A stretch of 64,000 bases of DNA from Porodaedalea pini. Its lineage: Eukaryota; Basidiomycota; Agaricomycetes; Hymenochaetales; Hymenochaetaceae. The notes beneath the pieces were generated by a model that had not been told where the DNA came from, searched no databases, and worked only from the letters and a program-made list of their open reading frames with translations. Below are positions 1-12,251 of the stretch, one piece after another. Within the stretch, counting starts at the first letter, position 1, and every line of letters begins with the position of its first letter. A program made the translations under genes and the position numbers. The stretch is taken from NCBI GenBank assembly GCA_002794775.1, contig NBAY01000085.1:1-64000 (forward strand), in the 5' to 3' direction.

Positions 1-1
1 T

Positions 2-761
2 ATGCTCCGCGACGAAAAGGGCGAACCGGAGCCGTGGAGTAGGGCGAAAACGGCATGGGCTTGGGAGGCGGTGGAGGTCTTGAAGGCTGTGGCCCACAAG
101 CGGCACAGGATGGCGAGGTAGGTTCCTGGAATTATGTTGCAAAATCCACTTCATATATATTGTGAACCAGCTACCGATCGTCTCGTATGTTCCTCGACCT
201 TTCGTAGAGGGGACAAATCGAACGTACGAAGGTGACATGCCCTCTTTCATGGCACATGACACTCGTCAATCCACGTCCAATCCGCTTCGTCACTCCGTCT
301 TCAATGTCACACGGAAGGTCGCAGACTGGCGCGCCTCGCACACAACATCAACATCGACAAACTCCACCCCAGCAGTGGAGGCCTCCACAGCTGAAATAGC
401 CAACCCCTTTACTTCCTCTTTGACACCTATGGCCGACAGCGTGTCCGACGACACGGGTACAGACGGTTCGCGAACAAACGGCACACACTACTTGCTTACT
501 GGGCTCACACTGTTCACGACGCACGAGCCTTGCATTATGTGCAGTATGGCACTCTTACACTCACGGGTGCGCGAAATCGTATTTGTGCGCGCGATGGATG
601 CAACAGGTGGCTGTGGTGGTGCTGCAGGGCGTGGGACTTGCGTTCCGCGCCTCAAAGGGGTGAATCATCGATATACTATCTTGCGATGGAAGATTGAGGA
701 GGAAGAGAAATACGATGATTGGGCGGTAGTAACGGGGTCTCCTGAAGATGTTGATGCTTAG
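2..761 (+). CDS. TAD3: tRNA-specific adenosine deaminase subunit TAD3 (ADAT3), 5'-partial
   Basis: Non-catalytic partner of TAD2 in the enzyme that converts wobble adenosine-34 to inosine in tRNAs. The downstream exon (about 171-761) shows a split deaminase fold: the zinc-binding His lies in RHSVFN, where Val stands at the position of the catalytic Glu of HAE (the TAD3 hallmark), followed by the Cys pair in EPCIMCSMALLHSR and the C-terminal GGCGG...LKGVNHRY block. A long low-complexity insert separates the two halves. The upstream exon (2-117, reading LRDEKGEPEPWSRAK) ends at a GTAGGT donor at 118, with the acceptor CAG at 168-170. The two exon frames do not join in phase (2 bases left over, then phase 0), so there is a small indel, an unusual splice or a sequence error. 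The gene begins outside the window. The family call is strong; the exon junction is uncertain. Confidence 0.85.
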
Positions 762-1832
762 CCCCTATCCATTTGTTTCCTTTCAGAAACTTCGGGTAAG
801 TATCTTGCCGCAAGCTGTACCTCGACTTGAGCTGAAAATATTCAATTCTCTCACAATTCAGTCATATGTCAGTCATGGCAGGAGAAACATGCCAAGGACT
901 ATCTATGCGATCGCTAAGGTGGTGTGTAGTTAAACGGGACAGGAACGCACGCACTTCCTCCGCCTTTCTCCTAATGTGTCCGTCGATCAGGTTCGCGTCT
1001 CTATGATGGTGCGAAAGACGATAAACATAGACGGTCCCGAACACCGCTCACCCCAAAGCATCGCGCTTCTCTAGCTCACTACCGAGCAACGGACATCGCT
1101 CGCATGTGTATTTGTGACTACGACTGATGCCGAGCCGGCCTTGAACTCTTCCGTTGTGTTGGCATCTCACTGCGAAGTTGTGTTCCCGAGCTGTCTGGTG
1201 TCAACGGGCAACGCGGTCCCTCACAGCCCCTCTGCCATTAGTTACATAGCCTGCGACTCTCCTGTGCTAGTATGCATCCTTGGCCACCTACGCTCACTTG
1301 CCTAGGCACAACGAATGCGACATATATGGCTATTGAATCCTTTCTTCGAGCGCGATTCCGCAACAGGTTGAGCCCAACAACTTCCCGAGCTTAAATTAAC
1401 GATAAGCTCTAGGTTCGCTTGATGATCAGCAAAGACGAACCAAGGATGCGCCTGTACAGCTAGTTGCAGTTCCGACTTGGCAGCTCCGAGATCAGTACCT
1501 AGTTGACGGCTGCCCTCAGTCTGGGTTCGACGACAATTAAAGCGCGAAGCAGGCAAAAATTTGGGCTGGAACACTGATGATCACTGGTCCGGGCTGTTTC
1601 GTTATCCCGACGAGACCAAGGTGATAAGTATCGCCTGCGAGAGCGACACGAACGCACTTCGCTTGCTCCTCGCCTGCTTTCCTCCCGCTTCCTTCCCCCC
1701 CTCTTCCCTTCCTTCCAATCTCGTATATCCTCCTAATCGCTTCGTTCCCCTCTCTCTCTCACAATCCTGCTAAGGGGCATTGGCACGCCTTTCAGGCTCT
1801 GACTTTCCTTTCTCTACCAACCACCTTCAACA
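762..1832. other. Intergenic region between TAD3 and the 7-TM gene
   Basis: About 1.07 kb in which I see no convincing exon on either strand. The last roughly 170 bases before 1833 are pyrimidine-rich, as is common upstream of fungal start codons, and probably hold the promoter and leader of the following gene. Short open frames here lack recognisable motifs and codon-like composition. Confidence 0.5.
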
Positions 1833-3420
1833 ATGCTTCTGCCTAGGGAGTACGAAGTCGATCCTGGTGCGCTCCATGAAGAGACAGCCCTGTCGGCTCC
1901 GATTACTCATGTTTCTTCTTTTAGCGAATGTCCCGTCGGAGAAAATAAACAAATATAAGACGCTCTTCATCTTCCTGCAGGTGTTCGGAGGTCAGGTCGG
2001 CATGCCTCTATTCGTTGGGACAATGCTCGTCGCACCGAGCGTGAAAAGGCACCTGACGCTTGTGAATTTCTGCGTGTCGTGGATCATCTACTCGATCGTG
2101 TACTGTCTGACGTGCGTTTACTTCCTTGCACCATTGTCTTTATTTTGTCTGCTAGGTAAAACTCCAGCATTCTGAACTGGGTTGAGCAGGGTCTACCACG
2201 AAGTGGATCGATTTACGGGACTCAGCTCGCGTCTCTGTGTCGCCCAAGCAGCAATGGTGCACGGGGTCGTGCCACTGTAAGCAAACTGATATTTCGCTCA
2301 TGATTGAACTTTGCGCTTACTCTTGAGTACTCATACCAGTGCCGTAGTAGCATATTGTGCTCTCCATATTCAAGTTTGGATGGGTGTTCGGTGCGCTTTC
2401 AGCCAGTCATCCTGGTTGCAAAAACACAGGAGGGAAGTGCTCATTTCCGTAAGTCCGACACTCCTCCCGATTTGAAGGTTTGTTCAACTTTTTTCAGCTG
2501 TTCTTTGCGCCATATGTTGTGTTCATCGCCTTTTCTATTGGATCGCTTGTGGTGCGTCGGCCAAATTCCACTCTATTATTTCATCTCTGACTTAGTGCTT
2601 CCACTGGAAGATATGTCTCAAGCACCCCGAGCTTATCGACAGAACTGGGTCGTACTACTGCACAATTAACTACGATCCATTGTACGGTTTTCCCGCAGTT
2701 CTTATTGCAATGTTGCTCATGAAGTTCGCTTCCTTTGTACAGAGTATACGCCGTGCCCGGTTTCGCAGCCGGAGTGATCGCAATCATGATCATCTTGGAA
2801 AGTAAGAAACAACATCTTCCATTCTTCACAGAAGACAGATGCTGATTCTGAGTTGTCTTGCGAACAATCAGTCATCATTGGAGTTACACTCGTTCGTCGT
2901 TGGAAGGCCGTCCGATCTTCGCAACGACTGAATGCGGCGTCCATATCCATGATCATGCGCATCGCCATCTTCAGTGTATACGGCTTTGCAACGCTTGCGT
3001 AAGTCATCCTAAATCATCATTCTCCTGTATCTTATCATTCGATTTTCCACAGCGCATGCGCAGCTTTCCTTGCACGCTCACTCTCTATTTGGCCTTACCT
3101 TGTCCAAGCATCATGTGCGTGCACCTATTCTAGTTCTCCGCTCTCGATACCGAACTGACTTTCTGACATCGTCTCTTTCTCCTCGTGTTTCACACTGACA
3201 AATAGTACCGACCGCCGTATTTCTCATGTTTGGCACACGACGTGACGTGTGGCGGGCGTGGTGTTTCTGGCGGACACGCCGCCCGAGCCCGCGCGTGAGG
3301 ACGCTGTCCATCCGTGTGACGCTGGATACCGAGACAAGCGCTTCTGATGAGCGTCTCAGCGGGCTGGAGAAGAACGGCAGTCTCAAAGAGTCGCCCATCG
3401 ACGTCATTGTCATCGAATGA
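1833..3420 (+). CDS. Seven-helix integral membrane protein, GPCR-like basidiomycete family
   Basis: Multi-exon gene of about nine short exons. The ATG at 1833 has a good context (CAACAATGC) and opens an 11-codon exon (MLLPREYEVDP) whose GTGCGC donor at 1867 joins in phase to an acceptor at 1923-1924. Later exons give successive hydrophobic segments: GGQVGMPLFVGTMLVAP, LVNFCVSWIIYSIVYCL, LCVAQAAMVHGVVPL, VVAYCALHIQVWMGV, LFFAPYVVFIAFSIGSLV, a loop PELIDRTGSYYCTINYDPL, then RVYAVPGFAAGVIAIMIILE and MIMRIAIFSVYGFATLA. The C-terminal exon (about 3207-3420) is a basic then acidic cytoplasmic tail beginning PTAVFLMFGTRRDVWRAW. The layout matches a fungal family of seven-helix proteins of unknown ligand; coupling to G proteins is not shown. 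Some exon borders in the middle are approximate. Confidence 0.7.
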
Positions 3421-6066
3421 GATATGTGCGCTATTAATATTATTAGGGCGTATATTCGTCTCGGGATTTACAAGGGGATATCATGTTGTATGTACTGCGC
3501 ACCCTTCGGCCTCTGCCATGTTCAAGCATAAATAGTGTACTGTAATTGTTTAATAATCTGGAGGTTTCATATCCGAGGAACGAGGTGTTGATGTTTGGTT
3601 GCCTAACGTACGACAAGCTTAAGAGGTGCTCAGTGTGATAGCGTGTGGGTCCAAATTTGCCTTATGTCCTGTAAATGTCAAGCGCAGATTCCCTCGTCCA
3701 TTACGCGTAAACAGATACACCTTTGGGAAAGCTCTCAAGAATGTTGCACACCCTGTTGACGCCACTGCCAGTGCTACTTGAAATGAGACGCAAGGTCACC
3801 GAAGGTCCGACCCATCTCTACTGCCGCTTCAGCAGTTCAATTCGCTTCCTCCGTGATCCCACAGAGCTCCTCTTAGCCTTCCAAAGTCACGTATAAGTAG
3901 AGTGGAAAGGAATTCCCTTAATTATTTGATTATTTTCGCGCAAAATCTGAATTCGTTATGGTCAACAACCCTCCAGCACATTCAGACTCGGAGGGCATGA
4001 GCACAAATACCTCTGGTGAACGAAGACTTCTATTACACACACTGGGTCGTGGTGACTAAGAGTCACTTAATTCTCCTAACCTGTGTAAGCCCGATGGTCC
4101 ACTCTCCTTCTACTTAATTGAGCATCTATGCTGTATTTCCAGGTGTTCTTTCATGTTTACTGGAACTCTGCGGCCTCGCTCTACAAATGTACATATACTA
4201 GCTAGACTGCAGTCTCTGAATGATAGTCTCATGGCCCTTTACTCTCCCATTTGCTTGCATGGTGACACAGTCCAGGGAAGATGACAGGAAATGCTTGAAC
4301 TGGGGATGTGGTGAATGCATGATGGTGCATGCCTGCGTACCACCCTCATATGCGATCGGATATCAATTCTTGCACCCGGATCATATTCATCAATTGACTG
4401 ATACCTCCAGACGGTGGTTTCTTGATGAACAGACACACCGAGTACAGAAGCACAAGAACGGCCCCAAAGAAATGAAGGGAAGATTCTATGCCGGCAAACA
4501 GATGCATAGAAAAGGAAGTAAAGGTTGAGAGTCGGGAAAGCCTACATGAATTACACAGCCTCCAGCTCTGCTGAAATCTACAAAAGTAAGAAACTCGGAC
4601 TGTACTAAAAGGTACAAAATCAGATTGTATCGAAGTGTACAAAGGTGACTGTACACTCTGCAGTGAGTGAACAACACTGAATTGCAATGAAATGTTATGG
4701 AAGCCCGGTAGTACAGGAAACACTGAGCACACTAGACAGACAAGACAAAAGTTAAAGTCTCCTTGTTGCTATCAGAGAGATGTAGAAATGCAGTCAATAA
4801 TAAATTGAGAGTATGTATATATTCAGAAGTGCCGCGGGCCATATTGAATAAAACTTACCGCCATCGATTGCCCGACGCTCCCGATGGCAGCGAGCGCAAG
4901 CGCTAGATAACTACAAAATTAGAGAGTACGACGCACATCAAGAAACGCGGCGGTATGCTCAGGCTACATAGGAGGATCTCAACGCACCTCACAAGTCCTT
5001 CGCTTGTGCGAGATAGAAATTGTATCGATTGTCGTGTGCAGAGCATTTACTGCGTAAGTTCACTGTTCAGAGTGCCGCTCTGGGGTGATGGGCTGCCGTT
5101 GTGTCGGTTGCGTAAGAGTGACTCGGAAGAGGCTATTTGTTGCCCCTTCCGTGTACGGATGCACACAAATACACGCACACATGATACAAATATGCACCCA
5201 CTTGGCTTTGCAGACACTATATTCACTTTTTTGTTTTGTTTAGATACATTGACTGAATGCCCAGAATTAGAAGATCACGTCTCAGGAACTTGAAGGGGAA
5301 AGGGAGACAAAAACAACAACCTCTCGACCCACATAACTAGTCAGTAAAAAGACTCAGACTCTATATTGGGCTAAACAAACAACGGCACAAAGAGGCTTCA
5401 GGGAGCGATGAAGAAAGGACAGGATAATGTGGTGTGATATAACGCAGAGAGTACGAGTCGCACTTGAAGTTGGAGGTCGGAGGATGGAGGTGAAGAGGGA
5501 AGAGCGCATGCGGTGCTACACTAGTACTATAGGTCGGCCAACGAAAACAGAACACGGACAGGTAAGGAGGAGAACCAAGTGTAAGTATCAGACAATCCAT
5601 CTCAGAAAAAGCAAGCCAAGAAAGCCTTCAAAACAGGAACAGGACGAAAACGAGTTCAAGAGGAGCGGGAACAGGCAGGCAGGCAGAAAGCAGAATTGAA
5701 TTTGAATGTAGCATAGAAACGAGAAGAGCAAGGGAAGCATGGGATGGTGGGGGAAGGGGATGAAAAGGAAATATAAGTGGAGTCAGTCAGAAGCAACTCT
5801 GAAAAATCGTACACGTCGTTCAACCCAAGATGAATGAGAAAGAGGAGGGAAAAAAATATGTACAGCAAAGAAAAAAGGGGCATCGTTGGAGATGTACGTA
5901 TAGAGAGATACACATGGACAACGACGTTTTAGTTTCCAAAACAAATGGGGAGTGCTTCAGACCTCAGAGAATGAACAAGTCGGCGTCAGAGCCGAAAACA
6001 AGGATGAAGACGATGGGCTCGTATTCACAATTCGTAAGGGAAGAAAGTCCCAAAGACTTTCGCGCA
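3421..6066. other. Intergenic region, 2.6 kb, with a purine-rich stretch
   Basis: No gene could be supported. The right part (about 5380-5910) is strongly purine-rich on the + strand, which reads as a pyrimidine-rich transcript on the - strand and may be the 3' untranslated region of the 6067-9092 gene. On the - strand there is a weak set of exon-like pieces: an 18-codon ATG-led piece ending at a GTGAGG donor near 4999-5052, a short open piece between an acceptor and a GTAAG donor near 4860-4910, and a hydrophobic open stretch near 4350-4730. They do not add up to a protein I recognise. Confidence 0.4.
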
Positions 6067-9000
6067 TCAGCTCTCGTCCATGGGCGACTCTGGGCGCTTC
6101 GCTGCGCCTGAGGCGGATGAGCCGCCGGGGATAGAGTTGCGACGTTTGTCCGAGTTAGCATCAGCGCCTCCGCCACCACCGCCCGCATTCGATTTTGAGC
6201 TCGAGCCCGAGGCAGCCGCCCCGCCGCCTCCACTATAGCTATTCGTCCTCTTCGGATCAGGTCTGCCCTCCCGCTTCTCCCTCTCCCTTTCCTTCTCTCG
6301 CTCACTCTTTCCCATAGGTGCCTCTCGCCGAACAGGCAACGGCTGCTGTGGCTCAAAACGCATCGCCGACACCGATAAACGACGACTAATCCCGCCATCG
6401 AGAGACGGCGCAGGCGAACTCGCCGCAGAGCGCGACACACTCCGCCCGTACCCGCTTCCTGTGCCGCCGCCGCTCGCGCTGTCTGACCCCACGTCGCGGG
6501 CCCGCGGGGGCGAGATGCTGCGCCGGGGTGCATCTATATGCGATGCGGAGGAAGATGGTGGAGGCGCGTGCATAGGCGCGGAAGCTGCCGAGGCTGGTGC
6601 AGTCGGGGGCCGCGGCACGGGAGGAAAAGTGTAGGACTCGACGCCCGGTGCGGTCGGGAAGGTGCTCGCGCTACTCGTGGGCGGTGTAGGCTGGAAGAGC
6701 GGTCGTGGCGAGAGCCCGTTGATAGGCCGCCCAAGGACCCCCTTGCCTTTCGTCGTTGTTCCACCCGGCGTTTCGAGTGACCTATCCTCGCCCGCCCTAA
6801 TGTCGTGCAATGCCTCCTGGAGCTCCGCCACCTGTGCGCGCAAGCGTCCCATTTCGTCGCGCCACGCCCGCGCCTCCTGCTGGACCGCCTCCCTCACCAC
6901 ACTTTCCATCTCGCTCTTCGATACTGTACTATCACCACCCGCCGCCTTCAGCCGCGCAACCTGCGCTTCGGCCTCCTTCGCGACCCCGCCAACACGACGC
7001 AGCTGCTCGCCGAACCACCCCTTCAGCACCTGCGCATCGCTCAACGCGTCAAAGAACTGTTCAAACGGTGCGAGGAACGCTGCTTTGTCCGGGCCCACGC
7101 CCGCGCCTGATGCACGGTGCAGCGTCGCCGGCGTTCCGGGCATCAGAGTTGAGCCACCGGCAGCAGCGCTACCAACTGGTCCATGAGGCGTGGCGAATGA
7201 GGCGGCGGTCGCCGTGCGCGGGACACGCGGGAGGCCAGTCGGCTGTGAGAGCCGCACACTCGCGCTCTCCGCCGTGCCTTGTGCGCGCTGCATGCTCAGG
7301 CGCGTCGGTGTTGGCGGTACCTGCCCGCTTGTCTTGCGCACGCTCGTCCCGCGCTGCGCTGCGCCACCAGTCGCCCCAAGCGCCGGCGGGAGACTTGGCA
7401 ACGCCATTGGGAAACGGCCCGGTTGCTGTCCCGGGCGCGGCGGCGCACTCTGAATCGCAGGCTGCAGCATTTTGTAGCTGCTGTTGACGGGCACGGACGG
7501 CATCTGCATCCCTCGATGTGGCAACTGCGTATGCGTCTGCGATTGAGGTGGATGCTGTGCAGAAGTGGCCGATCCTTTATGGCCACTCAGGGCCGGCCCC
7601 GATTCGGACTCGCGCGGGCTGATCATGAGGTCAGCCGGCTTGTTGCCGCGCAGTCCCAGCTGGCCCGCCCGGCGGCGCGTAAAGCTATTCGGTGGCGGTG
7701 GAAGGTTGTGCGCGAGCGCAGAAAGCCCTTGGCTGGCGACGAACGTCGGTGGTTGGTTTTGGGTACTTGACGACGACGACGGCGGTGGAGGCTGCGGCGG
7801 ACTCGGCATATGCGGCCGGCCCGGCCCCGCATGCGGATAGGCTTGCGGATGCGGGTGGTGGGACGGCGGCGAGAGATTCGACGTCGTCGTCGGTGGGGGC
7901 AAAGGCACCGCTCGGGAGTTCTGACTCTGGCTGGGTACAACATGCGTGGACGGGCTGATTGCGCGCGCACCACCAAGCAGAGAAGGGCTGCGCGTACGGG
8001 CCGCGTTCGCTCGCGCGTTGGGCGACATAGATGGAGGTGTCGGCGCGAGGCGATGGCCATTCGGACTCGATCCCGTCCGTCTCAGCGGAGGAGCTGCTGG
8101 AGCTGGAGCTGGACCAGGGCCAGTCGCCGTCGTCGGTGTCGGATTGACAACGTTCACTGTAACCGACGGCGCAGCCACACTTGCTCGACGCCCAGCGCTA
8201 TCTACGCCTCCAGCACCAGCAGTCGAGCCGCGCCGTCCGCCCTCAATGCCGACAAGGCCAGCAGCACTGCCGCGGCGGCTCTCGATGAGCGCCTTCTGCT
8301 TCTGCTTGACGGCGAGCATCGCGCGCACTTGCTCGACCGCCTGCGGGTCGCGCTGGATCGTGAAGCCCATCACAACGGGTGAGATCGGCGTGCTCGGCCC
8401 CGTGTGCGTGTGCGGCGGCGGCGTGTGGGAGTGTGCATGCACTGGGTCGACGACATATGAGGCGGAAGCATGCATGTTGGGATGTGCGACGCCGCTGATG
8501 GTGACGCGCCTTCGCTTTGAGGGTGGGTGTTGGCGGACCAGCGAAGGCGGTGGGGGCGGCGGGGCTGCATGGACATTCGCTGCTGTCGTATTCGAGTTTG
8601 AAGTAGTTGCAGCGCCCGCATTGGTGGCATTTGCGTTGCTACTCGCGTTACCGACGTTCGTGTTCAGATGCAGCTGCTGGCGTGCGCGCGGCGGTTTCGC
8701 TGGTGACGGTGCTGGGGGTATAGGCTTCGTCTGTGGAGGCGGGGATGGATCTAGCTGGTCGATGTCCTGCTCCTGCTTGACGATCCTCGGCGACGACGGC
8801 CTGTCATACCACAAAGGTTTGGATGAGTCCAGCGTATCAAAGCAACAAACACAGAGAAAAGAAAGTCGACGCACTCGGACGAATCATCCCGCTCGAGCGC
8901 TCTTTTCCTGCTCTCACGCTTCAAAGGCGGCAGCGGAGGACCGTGCATGTCCTGTCGTGCTTCATGTCGAGTGTCGTGGCGAACATACGGCGAATGCGAG

Positions 9001-9092
9001 TGCGAATGCGAGTGGATTGGAGGCAACGCCCTGTCACGGTCATCGAGTGCACTGAACGCCTGAGCAAACGACGGCAAAGTATGCGACGACAT
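6067..9092 (-). CDS. Large disordered Ser/Pro-rich protein of unknown function, 983 residues, two exons
   Basis: Exon 1 runs 9092-8875 (ATG at 9092, MSSHTLPSFAQAF), intron 8874-8801 (GTGCGT...GACAG) and exon 2 8800-6067; the two join in phase. Most of the protein is low-complexity Pro, Ser, Ala, His and Gly, predicted intrinsically disordered. Three islands look conserved or structured: a basic, SUMO-like KQEQ stretch near the exon border (SSPRIVKQEQDIDQLDP) followed by a nuclear-localisation-like SKRRRVTISG; a predicted helix reading DPQAVEQVRAMLAVKQKQKA; and near the middle FEQFFDALSDAQVLKGWFGE followed by a coiled-coil-like region (AKEAEAQVARLKA, then WRDEMGRLRAQVAELQEAL). This suggests a nuclear regulatory or scaffold protein, but I do not recognise a family. 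The high GC content produces long open frames on the opposite strand, which I treat as shadows. Confidence 0.75.
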
Positions 9093-10596
9093 CGCGTAAG
9101 GCAATCAGAGCGATGTCGATGACGGCGATTCGAGCTCGACGTCGTGCAGGACGACGCTGAGGAGTGGAAGAGGGTGGGAGTGTCCCGTCGATTTGCTTGC
9201 CGCGCGCTTCGAGCCGACTCGGCGCGAACAGAACAGAAGCTGTTAATTATACAACACAACCTCGTGCGCTGCCCGCCGTCCTCGACGTCGAGCTCCTCAC
9301 GAAAGAAGGAGGCTGCAAAGAAGGTGCGCAGAGCGCGTCGTCGTCGTGGGTGCCGACGACAAGACGAACTTGAGAAAAGTGATGATCAAAGCCTGCGATT
9401 TGATCTACAAAAAAACAGCATAAAAATAAATGGAAAATACAACACTGCAGTACTCGGCTGTTTCAAAAGTGAATACAATGCCCTTATAGTGTATTATGCT
9501 GCAAAATTTGCTCAAAGTCCACACAATTGCAGCAGAAGCTTCTCAGGAGCGCCAAATTTGACAAAAAAGACTGCCGAAATACAAATTACAATGAATGCGC
9601 TTTGTCTACAACCCGAGTCGTCCACAGCACACCTTTCCCACTGACTCCACCGCACTCTCATTGTTACTCCCACTGTTTACCTGCACTTGATTGAATGTCT
9701 TCACATTGACATTCAGAGCACTAGGCAGAAATCACATTGTATCCACACCACTTTCTGTCAGATTCCCATTGTACATACCAGTTCTAAGATGCTGAAGGCA
9801 GCCGAGATCTTCCATGTGCAGATCTTCCCTAAGTCTGTCCAGATCACCCCAAACAGCCCCAGACTGGTCCCGCAGCTTCAAAGCAAGGCCCAATGCACCC
9901 AACCCTGAGAGCCAATCCTTTTCCCAAAGTTCAAAACAACTTCTTTAGTGGTGACAGTATGAGGTGAACTGATGTTTGAATTTTCAGAAGCTGAAACCAT
10001 CTCACTGTTTTGCATCCATGGCTCATGATGAGGCAATACGGCTTGTATCAACTGCACTGGCACCATGTTGATTGTTAGTCACCCATTGTCTGCATCAGAG
10101 TGTCTTGTGGCACACCCAATCGGCTCATCAGCATAGGCTATGCAACACAGGCCTCCGCAACAGTTTTACCTGAACAACCATAGACAGGATATCATGGACA
10201 CGATTCATGGTTAACCGACACTGCGCTGAAACAGAATACCCATGCATATCAGCTAGCATCTCGACTGAGCGTACAGGATGTACCGAGTACAGCCTTTCAG
10301 ACACCGTAAGAGCAGCCGGGAGGTGGCACCTTTTAGCTGACTGGCCGTATCACAGGCAGAGTCTGACTCTATGGTAACCTCGAGAAAGAGTGCGGCTGAC
10401 ACAGGCGCCGCGTGCAGGGACCGCCGCTGCGTGTCTGGGTGTGACTAGATGGATGATGTGAACAAAACCCTTCGAGCACAGCAGGCGGCATGTTCACGGC
10501 CAGAGATGGCTGCTGCGCCTACACAAACTGCCATTTCGTTGATATGACTGTTAATCACGAGTAGTAAGAATGGTCCTTTTGACAAGAAAGTATTGC

Positions 10597-10842
10597 TCAC
10601 TCATACATAAATCTGCCTTTGTTATCCTGCCATGTGGACCAACATTGGTACTGCTCGTACTTCAAGTCTCTTCGAGTGCGGGCCGGTTCAATCAATGTAC
10701 CGTATCCAACCCAGTGGCCATAGCCAACGTCCTGTAGAGAATCGGGGAAGATAGACAACGAAGTAAGAGTGAATCCAAAGCATGATATCCCAGCTGCACA
10801 TATACAGTCCTTGAATCGAGGAAACTTTTCTCTACTTGCCAT
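10597..10842 (-). CDS. Small hypothetical protein, 81 residues, unsupported function
   Basis: An ATG-led open frame on the - strand beginning MASREKFPRFKDCICAAG and ending DNKGRFMYE. An in-phase CTCTACAG acceptor-like site precedes GACGTTGGC near 10731, so it may be an exon of a larger gene extending toward 11380, where another open - strand stretch lies. Composition is protein-like (KYEQYQCWSTWQ), but no motif was recognised. It could also be a relic. Confidence 0.25.
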   Translation of the reverse strand: MASREKFPRFKDCICAAGISCFGFTLTSLSIFPDSLQDVGYGHWVGYGTLIEPARTRRDLKYEQYQCWSTWQDNKGRFMYE

Positions 10843-12145
10843 CTGCGATCTGGTGTCAGGTCGCACACATTGTGAGACTTCCTCTCGTACGAAACAGGTC
10901 TCCTGTAGTGATGGCTTGGCACCTTGCGAGTTCAGGGGTTTGATGACTAGTACTGAGAATAATAATGAGTGATGGATGGATGAGCCTAAATGAGCCTAAC
11001 ATACTTGAAACAGAGAACACACATTGGTTCGAGATCAAACATGAGTCGGAATAAGATGCATGCAGAAAGCAGCGGAGCGCGGGAGTGGCAAAGTACGGCT
11101 TGATGCTAGACACATCATGAATCAAATCAATCACGAGCCGGGAATTAATCCGAGTCAAAGCGTGTTTCTGAGAGAAAAGCAAAAAGGGCCATGTTTTGCG
11201 GTTGAGCACAGTACGCCTTTGCTGTGGCAAAGCTGTGCTACACCAATAGCAGGTATGCGCTCCAAATGTACGGAACCAAACGGAGGTCAGGCTGGAAGCA
11301 ACACGGGGTCTGTACAAAGATGTGGAGGGTTTGCAGAGAGCGGACCTGTGTGGTGAGATCGAGGCTGGAGCACATTCTTGCATGGCATCGCGTGAAGCTT
11401 TCGTCGGAGCATGTTGTCTGGCTGTCTCGAGTTCTTATAGCACTTTTGTACAGCAGATTGACGCTTTCTCAGCAGAACGAGGTTCCCCCCCGCCCTATAT
11501 CGATTTCTGCATCCAAGTCCATGCGCTGCCTGTGACTCGATTATGCTTCAGTAACACGTACAGTTCACAAGAGACTGAGACGAATACTTGAGGCGAGGCA
11601 CTTCAAAAAGATTAAGGTAAAAATCTTGCGGAGCTGCGCTTGATCGGAAAGAGTCGGGTGGATGGCCTCGTTCGCGAACGTAGTTCTGAGTTCGACGTCT
11701 TCCGCCGCTCCTTGGCCTTCACCCGTCCCGCTACACCGTGCTCGCTCGCTGTCAGCCTCCCGAACACACGATGGCGGGCGCGACAGATAATTTCGGGGCA
11801 TATCGGACGATGGCGAGTCCTCGTTGTCCCCTAGGATTGAGGCCACGAGGCGAACGGAGCGGAGGACGGCATTGGACGTCAAGGATGCTACTCGAGATGG
11901 ACAACAACGCAGGGCAGTAAGTCCGCGCGCTGCAGAACGTGATTATGCCTCGGAAACATTTTGCGTGCTTAGAGCGTCGATAGCTGGTTGTAGGGCAAGG
12001 AGAACTGCAAACGGAAATAAAATGTAACGTGATGTTACTGGATTAGGATACGGAGACATACGGGATCCGAGGAATTCACATGACTCCAGCGCCGATCGCC
12101 CGCGCTCCTCGTACCGCAGCTCCGTCACGCCTTTGCCCGTCATTC

Positions 12146-12155
12146 CATATAATAC
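12146..12155 (+). promoter_or_regulatory. TATA-like element upstream of isocitrate lyase
   Basis: CATATAATAC sits about 100 bp before the ATG, followed by a long C/T-rich stretch. The position and the CT-rich leader fit a fungal core promoter; no transcript data support it. Confidence 0.35.
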
Positions 12156-12251
12156 TGCAGTCATGCGCCCTCTCCATCCTTACCCTCTCTCCTTTCTACC
12201 ACTACGTTTCCCCTTGCCCCTCTGCCTCTTCCCCTTTCAAAATCCACCATC

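Larger units (their letters stand above)
9093..12251. other. Intergenic region upstream of isocitrate lyase, mostly without recognisable genes
   Basis: About 3.2 kb. The segment 9400-10600 is AT-richer with no clear exons; on the - strand around 9690-10060 a piece reading GALGLALKLRDQSGAVWGDL is interrupted by stops and could be a decayed gene or transposon fragment. The last roughly 100 bases before 12252 are strongly pyrimidine-rich with a TATA-like CATATAATAC near 12146, consistent with the core promoter and leader of the lyase gene. One small - strand open frame (10597-10842) is listed separately. Confidence 0.45.

Noticed and set aside
4346..4732. Hydrophobic - strand frame that could be a membrane protein
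   Set aside because: Neighbouring exon-like pieces do not join into a recognisable protein and no start was supported.
7946..9055. A 369-codon + strand open frame opposite the disordered protein
   Set aside because: It mirrors the GC-rich coding strand, has repetitive Gly/Ala/Arg composition and no motif; the - strand frame has a matching upstream exon and an in-phase intron.
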